This document shows, in pieces, positions 1 to 12,640 of a stretch of 64,000 bases of DNA. The DNA comes from Dimorphilus gyrociliatus (Eukaryota > Annelida > Polychaeta > Dinophilidae): the NCBI GenBank assembly GCA_904063045.1, contig CAJFCJ010000005.1, positions 3,749,689 to 3,813,688 of the forward strand, given 5' to 3'. The position numbers and the translations under genes were made by a program. Numbering within the stretch: position 1 is the stretch's first letter; every line of letters begins with the position of its first letter. The notes beneath the pieces are model-generated. The model was given only the letters and a program-made list of their open reading frames with translations. It was not told the DNA's origin and made no database searches.

Positions 1-1401
1 ATTAACGAACGATAATATTGAAATAACAACGCAAATATGTAAAGCAATGAAAGCACTGGAGGATAGACCAGTACTTTTTCGATATTCGTTAGACGAATAT
101 GGAACGGCTCGCAGAAGCGCGATTGTCAGAACTTTTATTGACGCATTAACCAAAGGAGGGTCCAGTGGAACCCCGCGGCCAATCGAGTTACATTCTCACG
201 ATCCGTTACGCTACGTCGGTGATATGATGGCTTGGATTCACCAGGCTTGTGCAACTGAAAAAGAATACTTAAAAACCATTTTAAAAGATTGTGTTAGCGA
301 AGATAAGGACTCTTTGGCCTTAAATGTAATGAGCCATGTAACAGAAGGGTTAGGCCGACCGTTAAAAGTGCGACTAGAACAAGTCTTGTTGTCGGATCCA
401 CAGCCTATAGTCTTATATAAACTGACAAATCTCTTGCAATTCTATTACGGTACACTTAAAGGAATATTGCCAGAAAATGCAGCTTTAGTACAATCTATGA
501 CAGAAATGCATAATTTAAATACGCAAATGTTTTATAATAGCTTAAATTCTATAACTTCTAGACTTTTGGAGAAAGTTGAAATGCCACCAGTAGATTTGAG
601 TGCTACATCATCGGTAACTAGCACTTTACAATTGTTACAGGACATTTTATCGTCGCACGATTCATCTCTCGTATCCGTAGACGTGAGAAGAGAAGATTAC
701 GGCAAGGCGAGTTTGCAAAAGTTTGTTTTATGTGGATTTAATTGATTTTTCTTTTCGCTCACATTTACAGATCGTAAAAGCCGTTATCGAACCGCTTGTA
801 AAAATGTGTTCCGTATCGGCAAGTAATTTGAAGAGTACTGATATGGCCACATATATGTTGAATAATCTCCATCTAATGCACACAACTCTCACTCTATTCG
901 AGTTCACAGACAATAAACTGGAAATGCTTAAGGCTCTGATGGAGGCTCACGTCGACACCCTAATTAGCGAACAAGCGGCTATCGTACTGACACGAACCAA
1001 TTTGGTAGAGTTTTACCAGAAAGTTCAGCAGCATAACATCAGTCTACACGGTCCTCTTTCTCAATTACCGGCAGCCGATGCAGCTACCCTTAAGAGTGCT
1101 ATGGTATATAGGAGCGCGTATTTAATTGAGCGCTATACAAGTGTCAGTTAACACCTGTAATTCATTTCCGCAGGCGAAATTCGATTCCTATCTGGCATCA
1201 CCCGATTCGCTCGTTCTTCCGCAATGCAACGCGTTGATGAGCACGAAATTACGGGACAGCGTTAAACAGCGATCAACAGAATTAATATGCCGTGCCTATT
1301 CTTCAATGTATCAAGCCCTTAAACTTTCAGAAAATGAATATCCCGAGGCGAACACAATCGCTCCAAGAACACCCGATCAGGTTATGAAATTGTTGACGTA
1401 G
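1..1401 (+). CDS. COG6: COG6, conserved oligomeric Golgi complex subunit 6 (C-terminal part, cut by left edge)
   Basis: Three exons: 2-706 (open to the left edge), 771-1103 and 1174-1401 (stop TAG), all joined in phase 0, giving 421 codons. COG6 belongs to the eight-subunit COG tether that captures retrograde vesicles at the Golgi. Diagnostic stretches include RPVLFRYSLDEYGTARRSAI, the block around PIELHSHDPLRYVGDM, SHDSSLVSVD, KMCSVSASNL and the C-terminus QVMKLLT. These align with the family almost without gaps up to the usual C-terminal end. Roughly the first third of a ~650-residue protein lies outside the window. The first intron (707-770) appears to use a GC donor (AAG/GCGAGT); a GT donor at 725 would add six codons not seen in the family. 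The second intron, 1104-1173, is GT-AG. A possible AATAAA polyadenylation signal is at 1764-1769. Confidence 0.95.
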
Positions 1402-3690
1402 ACGATACCATTTTGGCGTGGGTGAGGTAGGCCTGTCGTGTCGACTTTAGCGAGGATTCATCGAATTAATTAGAGCGTCTTTGACGAATACAACTTGGAA
1501 GATGTTTGTATATAGTATATATAGTGGAATCTTGCTGTTATACTTCAGCCGCCAATCTTTCCCTCACACTTGTGTAAACGACCACCTCGATTCCCCGCCG
1601 CCTCGAGCATTATCTTAATGCAATATTGTTTCGAAAACAAAAAGCTTTGGCTTTTACCTTCCAGCCATCTTTGGCGGAGCTCACCTTTCCGGCCGCTTTT
1701 CCATTAAGCTAACGTTATCTTGTTCCAGAGGAGAGAAAAAATAACGCGGACGCATAGCGAAAGAATAAATCAAGCTTTGCTAAAGAATTATGCTAGCCGA
1801 TCAATCATGTTCTTCTTATATCGGCCTCGTTCTGCGGTCGGCGTAGAGTGAGAGAAGAGAGAGGGGATTGTATTTGTATATAGTATATAGTATATAAATA
1901 TATATGTATATATATATAAATATATTACATGCAAAAAGTCTATACGAAAAGACAGGAATATACATTATATATATAAATATATATACTAATATATATATAT
2001 ATATATATATAAAACATATGATCTTTTATGTACTGATATATGCAATTATATATTAATATATATTTATATATATATAAGACAATATATGTAGAAGTGGACT
2101 TATTTATAAGTTTATGCATTTATAGATATCTGAACATAAAAGTTATTTACTCGTAACGTAAAAATTTCCATTCATATCTGCATAGCTGTATATCTATTAT
2201 ACATAAATTTCTCTTTTCTGATATATGAAAGGGATAGATATACTTTTTTAAATGACGCCTCTAGGCCTGCTATAGATGTCGTTCTGTTTTACACATTTTT
2301 ATATTGGGCCAGCTTTAATGCAGAACTATGGCGGAGTGTGAATGAATTAAAGGGAAGCCTTAAGGCTACGATTTTTTTCCTCTCGTTCGCGTGGGTAAAT
2401 TGATGAAGAGGCTGTTCGGATTGCGTCATGAAGAATAATTTCACGGCTCGCCGCCTGCTAGCATCTTTCATTACATTGTTGCCTTAATATCGACACATTT
2501 ACGCGGAAAAGTCGTCTAGTACTCTAAACGTTGGAAAATTAGGAAGCGGGAAGGGTGAAAATTGCTCTTGCGAGGAATTACGTTGAAAAGACATTCGAGC
2601 GTTCAACTTAATGCATACTGCATATTGCAGAGGTCGCAAAAAGGTTATCCGGGAAATGCCAACCTCAATTGTTAGACGGAAGATATATAAATGAATTTTT
2701 AATCTGCATGGACCTGTTTATTACTTTATTTCGATTTTATTCGCAGCTGTTTTCTGCTATGAACTTTGACATTTTACATGCATACAGATTCGAAGCGGAC
2801 CAAAAATAAACTGAGACAGTGATTTATAAGAGTTGCAGTTGCTGTTTCGTGAAAAAGTTTTTTCTTTTTCGCTCCAGCTGCTCGTTTGCTCTTAAACAAA
2901 CTAGAAAAATCAATTTTCCTCCTTACATAATTCGTATAGACATTCGACATTTCTTGCTAGTTTAGCTCCGTGCTAGATTTCCGAGTTTGCCCGGCAGATG
3001 TTTGCAATTTGCATTTAAACCTTGTTAGAATCGGCGAAGAGAGACGAGCAGTTTGTAAAGTTTGGCGTAATTCGTCTTGTTCTAATCTTATTCAGCTAGC
3101 TAAGGAAAAGGTCGCACCGTCTTCAACTGTAATTTTCCTTCTCCAATATCGAATTAGCCCTCTATATAACAGAAGCTCGCTCAGTGTTCATGTGGAAGAA
3201 ATTAGCCGATTTCGGGTGGGCGAAGAGAATCGAGGCTTGATTACTTGAGGACTTTTGCTAGAAACGATAAAATTTCATTCTAGCTCCCAGATCGAATGGC
3301 AATTGCCTGCAATCGTTCTATAATCTCCTCTTATCATTTGGAAAACATCTATAGGCGTTTTACCAAGCAGACACTAAAGCATAGATACCATTCGTAGAGA
3401 AGAATGGAGAGGGAGGAAGGAGAAGATCTGGTTGAATTAAGAGACAGTGAAAAATCGAGGGAACATTTCTTCGATCTTCAATAGTCGTACATAAATAATT
3501 AAGGGGTAATGGGAAAGACCAGTATAGACGGGGAGTGGGCGGTCAGAGGAAAAATCGTTGGACGTATGTAGGCCTCCATTTGTTATTCGTGGTAAAAAGT
3601 CTATCATTCAATACAGGGTGCGAATATAAACACTTAACGACTGAGCGCTTTATATTTAATCGTTATAATTAATCCGTCGCTGTTCAAATA
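1402..3690. other. Intergenic between COG6 and GlyR-like A
   Basis: I see no convincing coding exon here. The first ~350 bases are probably COG6 3' UTR. A TA-rich microsatellite block covers roughly 1870-2080. Short open frames around 2289-2471 and 2970-3248 have no recognisable protein signature and no flanking splice logic. Confidence 0.5.
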
Positions 3691-3860
3691 GGAAAATACC
3701 GCCCTACTGTCAGACTCCAGATCTGAATGCGAAGCGAGGGATGACGTCATTACTGATCCGTTCTATTGGATTGTGACGGTGCATTATGCTAACAGAATGC
3801 GGTCGACGAGGACGCCGCCTGGCCGCCGCCTGAATTCACACGCAGAGAGAGTTTGCTGCT
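3690..3860 (+). promoter_or_regulatory. Probable promoter of the GlyR-like A gene
   Basis: A locally GC-richer stretch about 250-400 bases upstream of the ATG at 4107 holds a perfect CRE palindrome TGACGTCA (3742-3749) and, 15 bases further on, an inverted CCAAT box ATTGG (3765-3769). The same pair in the same order lies upstream of the Mist1-like gene on the other strand. The promoter role is inferred from motifs and position only; no transcription start is visible. Confidence 0.45.
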
Positions 3861-4106
3861 GACAAACCGATTTTTGAGTACGTCTATATAATAATAGAAA
3901 AAAGGGAAAGGAGCAATAAACGGCTCAGTGAGAAGCCAATTTTGATTTTTACAAAGAGAAGAGGAGTGTTAGCAAGAACTGACAAGTAAAGAAAACGAAT
4001 TGAAAAGAGTGGTAAGAAGAAGTAGGTATAAGGAGTGAGGAGGAAGACTAAGTGGGAGAAGAAGCAGAAGTGATGTAAGGCTATTTTCTCCGGGCTCTAG
4101 ATTTTA

Positions 4107-7100
4107 ATGCTCTGCTGTCGAATTAACCTACTGCTCTTCGCCACTCTTTTCCTGTGGCTGCAGTATGGGCAGTTTGTCGAATCAGAAAAAAAGGCTAATA
4201 AACGCCAATTTCTTAATAACCAGTGAGTATTTATGATTTGTAGATAATACAATATTCAAGACCTGAATAGACTATAAAGTCAGAGATGACTTGTAGTTGT
4301 GGATATATCGCTATGAATAAGGGCAATATTTACTTATGCTGTCTTTTAGAGTGTGTACACATGCGTAAGATATTTATATATATATATATATATATGAATA
4401 TAATGAAGACAGACATATAGTCATTTTTTTTATATTATATATATATATCTATATTTCCTACCTCTCCACGTCTAGAGATGTTTACATTATACACTCAAAA
4501 GTTGTCTCTATCTGTTATACATGACCTTCAGCATATATTGTATATTTATGTCCCACTCGTCGCGTGTCCTCCTTAATTTACGTTTTTTATTGGCTTAACG
4601 TATATTCGTTAGTTATATTCGTTCTACGAAGCAAAATATCGTGCTAGGCTGCTTTAAATGGATTTTCGGATCAAAATCAAAATCGAGATTCATCGTATGT
4701 ATGAATATTATTTGGTATGCATTTTAGACAGCTTAACCTGCCCTTGAGAATGAAAAATAATGATGAAAAAATATATTCTGTGTTTATCCATCAACATTTG
4801 CACAAACAAGCGTTTAAAGCCGTCGTTGCAAAAGTAAATTGCATACGGCTCTTTTCTAATATTTTCTCTGTTGATTTTCGATTGGCGGAAGGAAATTCTT
4901 GTAGTGTTCCCTTACTGATAGACTTTTTGCAGTTGGCCTTCACCCATCGACCATTAGTCGCAGCTTCGGTATTAGTGACGCCCGTTCGCTGAGAGTGCAG
5001 AGAGACGCCTCTTGGGATTCAATGACGTTACCGGTTTCTTTTATACGTTCCTCCTAATTCCGCTTTTGTATAAGCTAAACGGCATCAAGACGATGAATAT
5101 TAATCGTTCTATCTCTGTCATTCTGTATGTGTCTTGCTTTTATGCTTCTCTTACCACGTTTTTGCCCTGTCTTTTTACCACTGTCTACCTCCCACCCCCT
5201 CCTTTCTTCTCTCGCTCTGTCTTTCGTCTGTACTTTCTCTGTCTCTGCCCCTACCTCCCCGCCCCCTCTCTCTCTCTCACTCTCATTCACTCTTTCCGTG
5301 CTTGTCCTCTATTTCTGTTTCACTGGGTTTTTTTTATTTTTTTATTGATTTCTATCGCCCTATTTTATTTCACTCGATCGCGCAAAATACATACATACAA
5401 TTTATTTATCGGCGTGTAAAAAAAAATGTGCTCCAAGACGCCGTCGAACAGGCACGGCGCTCGTTAAACAAGCGTTTCTATTGATTTTGTCCTCGTTCGA
5501 CGGTCGTACTACGTCCGCTTTTCATCTTTGAATTTTAATAGAGACGCCCCTTTAATGGTGTCCCTTCGCTCGAGTTTATATCCTCATTAGGATGGAACAA
5601 AAACTAACGACTAAGCAGAGAAAATTTCTATTAATAAATCAGATGTATAGAGAAAAAACGATTAAACTTACCGTATTTTATACATAAATACTGGCCTATC
5701 AACTCCGGAAGGGGTACGGCCTATCGATTCGACGCTTGCAACAGAACTTTTAAATTATTGACAAGCTGGCCTTTTCTTCGAACGAATGCAAGGCTGGTCT
5801 GTATAGCGTGAAACACTGGAAAAGCATCGACTCGTCGACTGTCGTCGACGATTTATTTTGAAGCAATTGATCTGCCCGAGGCATGTTTTTTCAACCTGAA
5901 AAAAAGACACTCTATGTTATTGATAATTATTTAAATTACTCACCGACGGCGTCACAGTTAAAGATTAGGCTTAAAAAATTACTTAAGCTCTACGTTGTAG
6001 TATTTTTTTAATGGGGTTTTTCATCATTTAAGCGCGTGTAAATGGCGTTGAGATATGCTATTTCTATGTATCTCTCTTTCTCTCTCTCACCCTTCACTAA
6101 TCGTATGTATTTCCATGAATAATACATAGGTATATCTATTGTTACGAGATTATTATATTATATCTATAGTGAAACATCATTTGTTCTAATTGCGTGTGAT
6201 ATGCAGCATATTTATGCAACGAAATGCATACGTGTACACTTTTATTCCTACTCAGGACCGGTTCAGCTTGAAAGACGCTTTATGTGGCAAGTGAAAATGT
6301 CATCCGGTTGGCGTGACTTGCCATTCGAATCTAACGTGTGATGTTTTCTAACGAGCGTTGCAGTTTTGCGGGGCGCTGCCGTATATCGAACGACGTGCTC
6401 GTTGAGCTGATTAGGAAAATCAACGTCCCGGAGGCCAGAATAGAAAATGCATTACATATAAAAACTCTAGCCAGCTAAAATGGTTGATGGTCGTGTTTAT
6501 AGGCCTATAAATGAAAAAAATTTTTAACTCTCTCGATGACGTTAATCAAGAGATTAGACGCAAAAGCAGCGGTAGCGAATGTCGATATATAGTTTAATTA
6601 AATCGAAAAAGAGGCGCCGTCGGCCAATTTTCTTTTACGAAAGTGGTTGTATTAAATAAAAATAAAGGGGAATGAGAAAAGTGTGCAAGGTAAAAAATAG
6701 AGGCAAAGCTGAAGCGAGAGAGAAAAAGAGAGTGAGGGAGAAAGTGAGTGAGAGTGAGAAAGAAATGAAGGGTGAGAAAACGGATTGGGAGCTTGGCGCA
6801 TAGGAAGATGTAAGATATTTATAAAATGGTAGAGAGGGAAAAAGATTGGAGTGGGGTATGGGGACTTGATAAACAAGGTGCGGTGGAGGGCGGATAAAAG
6901 GTTTTGAGGTGACGATGTAGCCTTAAGGTTGGCGGTAAATAGAAAAAAAGAATAGGAAGTGCGATTGAAAGGCGAACAGTAAGGTGCTAAAGAGACTGAG
7001 CAGGGGGGAGTAAGAGGAGAGTGAGAGGGGAAAAGAAGCCGTATACGCTTTCATTACCGGTTAATTAATGACGGCTCTATACTGGAAAGCGGGGAATAAA

Positions 7101-7959
7101 TATTTGACGAAGGGTGCGGCGGTCCAAATTTAATTTTTAGCCGACTGTCAAGAATCGAATAAGCGAGAAATGTGAGAGGAATAACAGCAGAAATCCGGCG
7201 TCCGAAACGGCGTTATGAGAATTTTTTTTTTATTAAATATTTTCTTTTCCCTTGTTTGCTTTATATACACATATACAATATTACAATATATATAGTATAC
7301 TGCATAGTTTGCCAAAGAGTCATCTGCGCTTTACACAATCATGGAAGCGTATTGCTGTAATTATCGATAGGAAATTTCTTTCTTTTTATCCAATTTCTCC
7401 CTTACTCTTTTATATATATATATATATTCATTTTATTATATTCGTCTGTCTCTCTATCAATCTATCTATCTATCTATCTGTGCAGTTTTATATATAAAAA
7501 AATTAGGTATTAACGGTCTTACATAGAGGATTAAAAAAAAAGGAAATGAGAATGAAAGAGAAAGAGTAAATAGCTTATACCAAACTTCATTAATGAGTAT
7601 ATTTTCTCTTTTTTTTCCTCCCCTCTTATAGTGGCAGTGGTAATCTGTATGGTAAGAAAAAAGATCCGAATAAAGGAAAAAGGGTTAAGAAACGCTACAA
7701 TTCGTAAGTTGACACTATTCCAATAATATCCGAGTATACAGTTTTGTGTTAGATCGATCGAATGTAATGTAATAAAAGAGAAAAAAATTTTTCTTTCCTG
7801 TTTTTTTTTTAGAACTTCCGAATTGTTCAGAGCTTTAATAGATGGAGAAACATATAATAAACAGGATCCTCCAACGAAAGGTAAGAGAAAAAACTAAAGA
7901 AAAAAAAATTCATTAGAGTAATTTGTTAGTTTTTTTTTTTCGACAATTCCCTTTCCCTT

Positions 7960-7990
<31 letters not shown>

Positions 7991-10900
7991 CTATCTATTC
8001 CTCCCTCCCTCCCTCCCTTTTTTTTATATATATATTTCTTTATGTTTATACTGTACATAGTATATTTGAATAAAGGAATAATTTCTCTTTGTTTTTTCTT
8101 CTTAATCCATTAGATAAACCTACTCGAGTCAAACTGGGGATCTACGTGAACAGCTTTTATTCCATTAGCGAACAAACAATGGTAAGGGAGCCAAATTCGA
8201 TTTGTTTGTCTGGAACATGCCCACCAAGTGTATAAATAATATCTCTATATATGTTTAGAATACTAGGGAAAAGTCGACTTTATCTAAACTGTTCTATACA
8301 CCGATAAACGAGAAAAGCAGACTTGCTTTGCCACAGATTAAAACAACGTTTGTCATTCCTTTTCTCTCTTCCACTTACACTATCTAGCTTATCTCTCTTT
8401 TTATAGATAATCTGTCAATCTATCATTTTATCAATCTATCTTTCTCTTTCTACCTTTTTTAACGTGATTTTTTTTAATATGATTTTTCTAACAAATTCGA
8501 TTAGGACTCGTCAATCAGTTTTTACTTTCGTCAAGAGTGGTACGACCCAAGGTTGGTTTACAAAAAGGAAAATGCCCCGCGACATACGTCCATACCTTTT
8601 AGGGTCGGAGATTCGGATGTTGAAAGGGTATGGCTGCCTGATACATTCTTCCGCAACGAAAAGTTCGGCAGTTTCCATACGGTTACCGTTAGAAATCGAT
8701 TTATGACCTTGAATACGACTGGTAGAGTTTGGTACGTTACTAAGTAAGTGGCCGCACGAGATTTTTCGTGAGACTATAATTGAGTGGTTTGCCGTGATTT
8801 CTCTCTTAACTTCTATACAAACATTTCTTTTTGCTCTTTCGGGGGCATGTTCCAAAAGAATTGAAAACAAAATTCGAATTTTCTGCCTTTTTTTTCCGGG
8901 AATCGTGTTTTTTTCATGTTTCGCACCTCTCTATTGAAATCAGGACTATCAACTGAGTATGTACCTGCGCCAGGAGTGGCAGGATCCTAGATTGGCATTT
9001 TCCCACATCATGCCCAACGCAAAACCGGAACACAAAATAAGGATGGGTATGGGAACCTGGGAAGAAATTTGGACACCAGACGTCTTCTTCCGCAACGAGA
9101 AAAAGGCGTCCTTTCATTCCATTAGCGTACCGAATCGTCTTCTTCAGATCAAACCCGACGGTACGTTGTGGTACGTCTCTAAGTAAGTAAAATGTCTAGA
9201 TAAATAGATTTGATGATTTGGCTGGATTGTAAACAAACCGGTGATAAGGTAAACCAAGGGATGTTTTTAAGTGAAGATTGCAAATTAATAACATTAAATA
9301 GTTAATTAATAAATAATAATAATGCGCATGGGGAAATTGTTTTTTTTAAAAAAAAAGAAACATAAAAAAAGAATGATAACTTTCTTGCTTCTTAAAAAAA
9401 TAAATTAGCTGAAAAGATGTGGTGATTAAATAAAAATAAAGTGAAAATAAGATAGATAGCTGGAGCGTACGAGTAAGAGAGCGAGAGAGAGAGATGGAAA
9501 TTGAGCGTAAAAGTTCATCTAGTAAGAAAAGGGAGAGAGAGAGAGAAAGAGTAATAAAATGGCACGGGGGGAAAAATTGAGGGGAAAAAAGAGAAAGAGT
9601 GTATGAGTGATAGAGTGCGAGGGACGAGGGGCGACATGCAGAGAGAGAGAGAGAGAGAGGGGGGGTGGAGAGGGACATTATCTACACTCAGCGAGAAAGA
9701 AAAAAATATGAAATAAGAGAAAAGAATCGATTGCGCAACACCCGGTTTAAAAGAGAAGAACCGTTTGTTTATAATCAAGCATTCGAGAGGTTAGCCAGAG
9801 GGTGTAACCAAAATCGAATGTCTATTTGTCTATACTGTATATCTTTTATATTGAGCATGCCTAAAAAAAGAAAATGTTTTATCTGTTTTCTTTCTCTTTG
9901 CTCTTTCTTGCACTGATTTCTATGTAATAATATTATTATTATTCTTTATTAATATTGTTTACTGTTATTACTTTTTTTTTATTATTGTTAAAAATTATGG
10001 TTATTAGTAATAAGTGTTCCGCCTTTCTTTTCTTTTTATCCCTAACAGAATCTCAGCGACTCTTTCCTGTCCTATGCTTTTACATAATTATCCTTTAGAC
10101 AAGCAGTCGTGCCCAATCATGTTCGAGAGTTGTAAGTAGAAAAAAATAGTTGCTAAATACTCATCTATACAGTATTAGCTTGGCTTATTTATATAAATAA
10201 ATATGAGAATTATATACAATTATTTGCAGTTGGTTATACTATGGATACCATGTACTTTGCTTGGCTAGCAAGAGCTATTGAAATAGACGAGGATGTAGAA
10301 CTACCGCAATTTACTTTAGAAGATCAAATCAAGTACGACTGTTCTCAAAACTATACGACAGGAGCATATCCGTGCCTGGAAATAAGATTTATTTTACGTC
10401 GGGATATCGGTTACTTCCTCATTCAGGTTTATATACCATCCATGCTGATTGTCATCCTGTCCTGGGTAGCCTTTTGGATCAACATCGACGCCATTCCAGC
10501 CCGCGTTTCATTAGGCTTACTTACTGTGCTTACCATGACTACCCAATCGACGGGAGCCAGATCTTCCTTACCACGTGTCTCTTATATAAAAGCTATCGAC
10601 GTTTGGATGTCAGTTTGCCTGGTCTTTGTTTTCGTATCTCTTTTGGAATTCGCCGTCGTCAACGTAATATCGCGGAAAGAAGTCCGAACAATCAAACCCG
10701 TCCGTAAGCCGCCCCCGCTCAGAAAGGATTTGGATCCAGAAACCCAATGGGACCAGGTAAATGAGTTTCTTTCCATATCATTCTCCATATTCCCCCATTT
10801 TATTTTGGCTAATTTTGATAAATTGAGAGATTTATTGCGCTAAAGCGTATTACCAACCCTTAGATATCTAGTCGCTATTCGAAACGGAATCGAAAATGGC

Positions 10901-11466
10901 GTATCTGTTTCCAGGACGACCAGCGAATGGAGAGTATAGAAATGGGCGGTAGACACGATTTTTCAGGCATTCCGGTACTTATGCCTGCTCTCCGCGTGCT
11001 AATTTCAGAATTTTTCTTATTTTCTTTCCTGCCTGCGGTTGACTATTAACGCCAGCAATTTCTTATTTAAACATCTGCCAGATGGCGCAGCGTGCCTTTG
11101 TTATTTTTCAATTTTAACTGACTGCTTCTAACCAAATGTTTATGTATAAAAATAATAAAATAAAAAGCATTTTAAGTGGTTTTTTCTATTTTTCCTATTA
11201 TTTTTACTTCATTATGTCTATTTTTGTTTTTTCTATTAAAAAACAGAAAAAATCTATTACAGTCTCTTTCTTATAAACAGATCAACATTGTCGAGAACGG
11301 ATCGGACAGGAGAGAACCACCAAAAGTCGTCGACCCCGAAGGAAAACATAAGGCTCGAAAAGTCGATAAAATCTCTAGAAAACTTTTCCCAATAGCTTTC
11401 TTACTCTTCAATATCATCTATTGGATTTTCTACGCGGTTCCACTATCCCATCCATCTAAAAATTAA
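4107..11466 (+). CDS. Glycine-receptor-like anion-selective Cys-loop channel subunit (GlyR-like A)
   Basis: Exons: 4107-4222, 7632-7703, 7813-7880, 8114-8181, 5a 8505-8743 or 5b 8944-9182, 10049-10131, 10230-10756, 10915-10974, 11281-11466. With one exon 5 this gives 472 aa. A hydrophobic signal peptide (about 1-23) is followed by the ligand-binding domain, with the SFYSISEQ strand, a 13-spaced Cys-loop (C195 to C209), loop B ESFGYTMDTM and a glycine-receptor-type second cysteine pair (C253/C264). TM1 is ~275-299. TM2 is preceded by PAR (305-307), the anion-selectivity signature, and reads VLTMTTQSTG as in GlyR. TM3 is ~337-360 and TM4 ~446-464. The TM3-TM4 loop includes the small 60-nt exon (20 residues). 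The closest family is GlyR, with the GluCl clade second; the ligand cannot be named from sequence. An AATAAA lies near 11803. Confidence 0.93.
4223..7631 (+). other. Long first intron of GlyR-like A
   Basis: It runs from donor CA/GTGAGT to acceptor TTATAG. It contains TA repeats (about 4373-4396), a C/T-rich block (about 5160-5300), a G/A-rich block (about 6640-7040) and TATC repeats (7461-7479). Open frames in the C/T-rich block encode low-complexity Ser/Leu-rich strings on both strands and are not credible genes. I see no hidden exon. Confidence 0.6.
7961..8017. repeat. Compound CT/TATC/CCCT microsatellite
   Basis: Successive CT, CTAT and CCCT tandem units in intron 3 of GlyR-like A, just upstream of the exon 4 acceptor region. 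Confidence 0.9.
8505..8743 (+). CDS. Alternative exon 5a of GlyR-like A (ligand-binding loops D, A, E)
   Basis: 239 nt, entering in phase 0 and leaving after two bases of a codon, with a TTAG acceptor and AA/GTAAGT donor. It encodes the strand with YFRQEWYDPRL (loop D), WLPDTFFRNEK (loop A) and RVWYVTK (loop E). It carries an N-glycosylation sequon (Asn-Thr-Thr) that is missing from 5b. About 34 of 80 residues match exon 5b at the same positions. Its splice phases are identical to those of 5b, so the two copies are interchangeable in the mRNA. Confidence 0.9.
8944..9182 (+). CDS. Alternative exon 5b of GlyR-like A (ligand-binding loops D, A, E)
   Basis: 239 nt, the same length and phases as exon 5a, separated from it by a 200-bp intron. 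It encodes YLRQEWQDPRL, WTPDVFFRNEK and PNRLLQIK...LWYVSK. It resembles the corresponding exon of the second GlyR-like gene at the right edge (21 of 32 shared residues, against 16 of 32 for 5a), so 5b looks like the more conserved copy. Splicing 5a directly to 5b gives a stop at the fifth codon (AAG ACT ATC AAC TGA), which argues against joint inclusion. Confidence 0.9.
9183..10048 (+). other. Intron 5 of GlyR-like A
   Basis: It is AT-rich, with a G/A-rich block at about 9470-9670. No third copy of exon 5 was found in it: there is no FFRNEK- or RQEW-like coding on the plus strand. Confidence 0.6.
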
Positions 11467-12609
11467 ACAGATAAACTGGTAAGTAACAAACTCAGAAGGA
11501 GAGAGAGAGAGAGAGAAAGAAAGAGAAAAAAAATGAGATAGTTTCTTTCTAAACCAATTAAATGGATTAAGTGAAACTGCATCCTTTATTTCCTTCATTC
11601 TTCTTTCTATTATTATAAAAATCACTATACAATCTTAGCAAGTAGTATAGTCTTTGATTCATCGTACTGTATTTATATACTATAATCGTTTTTTGTTATA
11701 CAGGTTTTGATGGCTGATATTTTCGATAATAGTTTTCTGCTCATTTAAAAAACAAATCGCTTTTTATTGGAATTTTTAACAACAAACATTTTAAGAAGAG
11801 ATAATAAAGAAGAAAGAATAATTAAAATAACACAACAATCTTCTTTATTTCTATATTTTTTTCTTTTGTTCTTATTTTTCTTTTCCCTGTTTTTAAAAAT
11901 TTTTATTTTGCTAAAAACTTTCTAAAAAGAAGAGAAATTCAAACAAAAAAATTACGATTAGAGGTAAAAAAAATCAAATTGTTTGGGTGGAAGGAGAGTA
12001 CGATGGAGAGCTAAGCATGGATTAGAGATAGAGCGAAACAGACAAATTGATAGATAGAGAAAAGAACGAAAAGAAATGCATAAAACAACGAAAGTAATAT
12101 TAAATAAATTCAATGGGAAAGTATCAAACGGACAACTAGGAAAGGAAAAGAAAATATTACGAATGTTTTTGGTTGGAAGGAAAAAAAAAGGGAAATTGAT
12201 TTTTTTTATAAAAAAAAAGAAACCAAAATTTTTGACAGAAATAAAAAAGAAAAGGAGAATAAAACGACGGGCAAAAAAAGTTCATAAAATGTTGTTTTAA
12301 ATAAAAATATTATAATATATTAATAAACTTGTATCAACGAGATTTTTCACTGCATATACTGATTTTGTTATGACAGTTATTTTCGTATATAAAATATGCA
12401 TATATTTCATAAATGTAATTCTATACATAATAATAATAATAATAATATATATGCAGTATGTATATATGTGTATGCTTTTATGCGCATACCACTAGGTACT
12501 GTATATATAGACGTTTATACAGCATTCGTACTGTGTATAGAAATATGTCTATACAATCGTTATTTCTACATAATTTTTGTATGTATACATTTATCTATAT
12601 ATATAGATA

Positions 12610-12640
<31 letters not shown>

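Noticed and set aside
5012-5484. Overlapping open frames of 71-135 codons on both strands
   Set aside because: They lie in a C/T-rich tract in intron 1 of GlyR-like A and encode Leu/Ser/Phe low-complexity strings in every frame.
8511-8870. 119-codon minus-strand frame opposite exon 5a
   Set aside because: It is the antisense shadow of a real, spliced plus-strand exon; no protein family is seen.
9346-9778. Long minus-strand Ser/Leu frames in intron 5 of GlyR-like A
   Set aside because: Generated by the G/A-rich tract; low complexity only.
10757-10843. Read-through extension of the TM1-TM3 exon of GlyR-like A to an in-frame stop
   Set aside because: The exon ends at CAG/GTAAAT; splicing to 10915 or 11281 restores the TM4 exon in phase, as in GlyR-like B.
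12076-12300. 74-codon Lys-rich plus-strand frame
   Set aside because: A-rich sequence producing Lys/Ile/Phe runs, with no family features; probably 3' flanking DNA.
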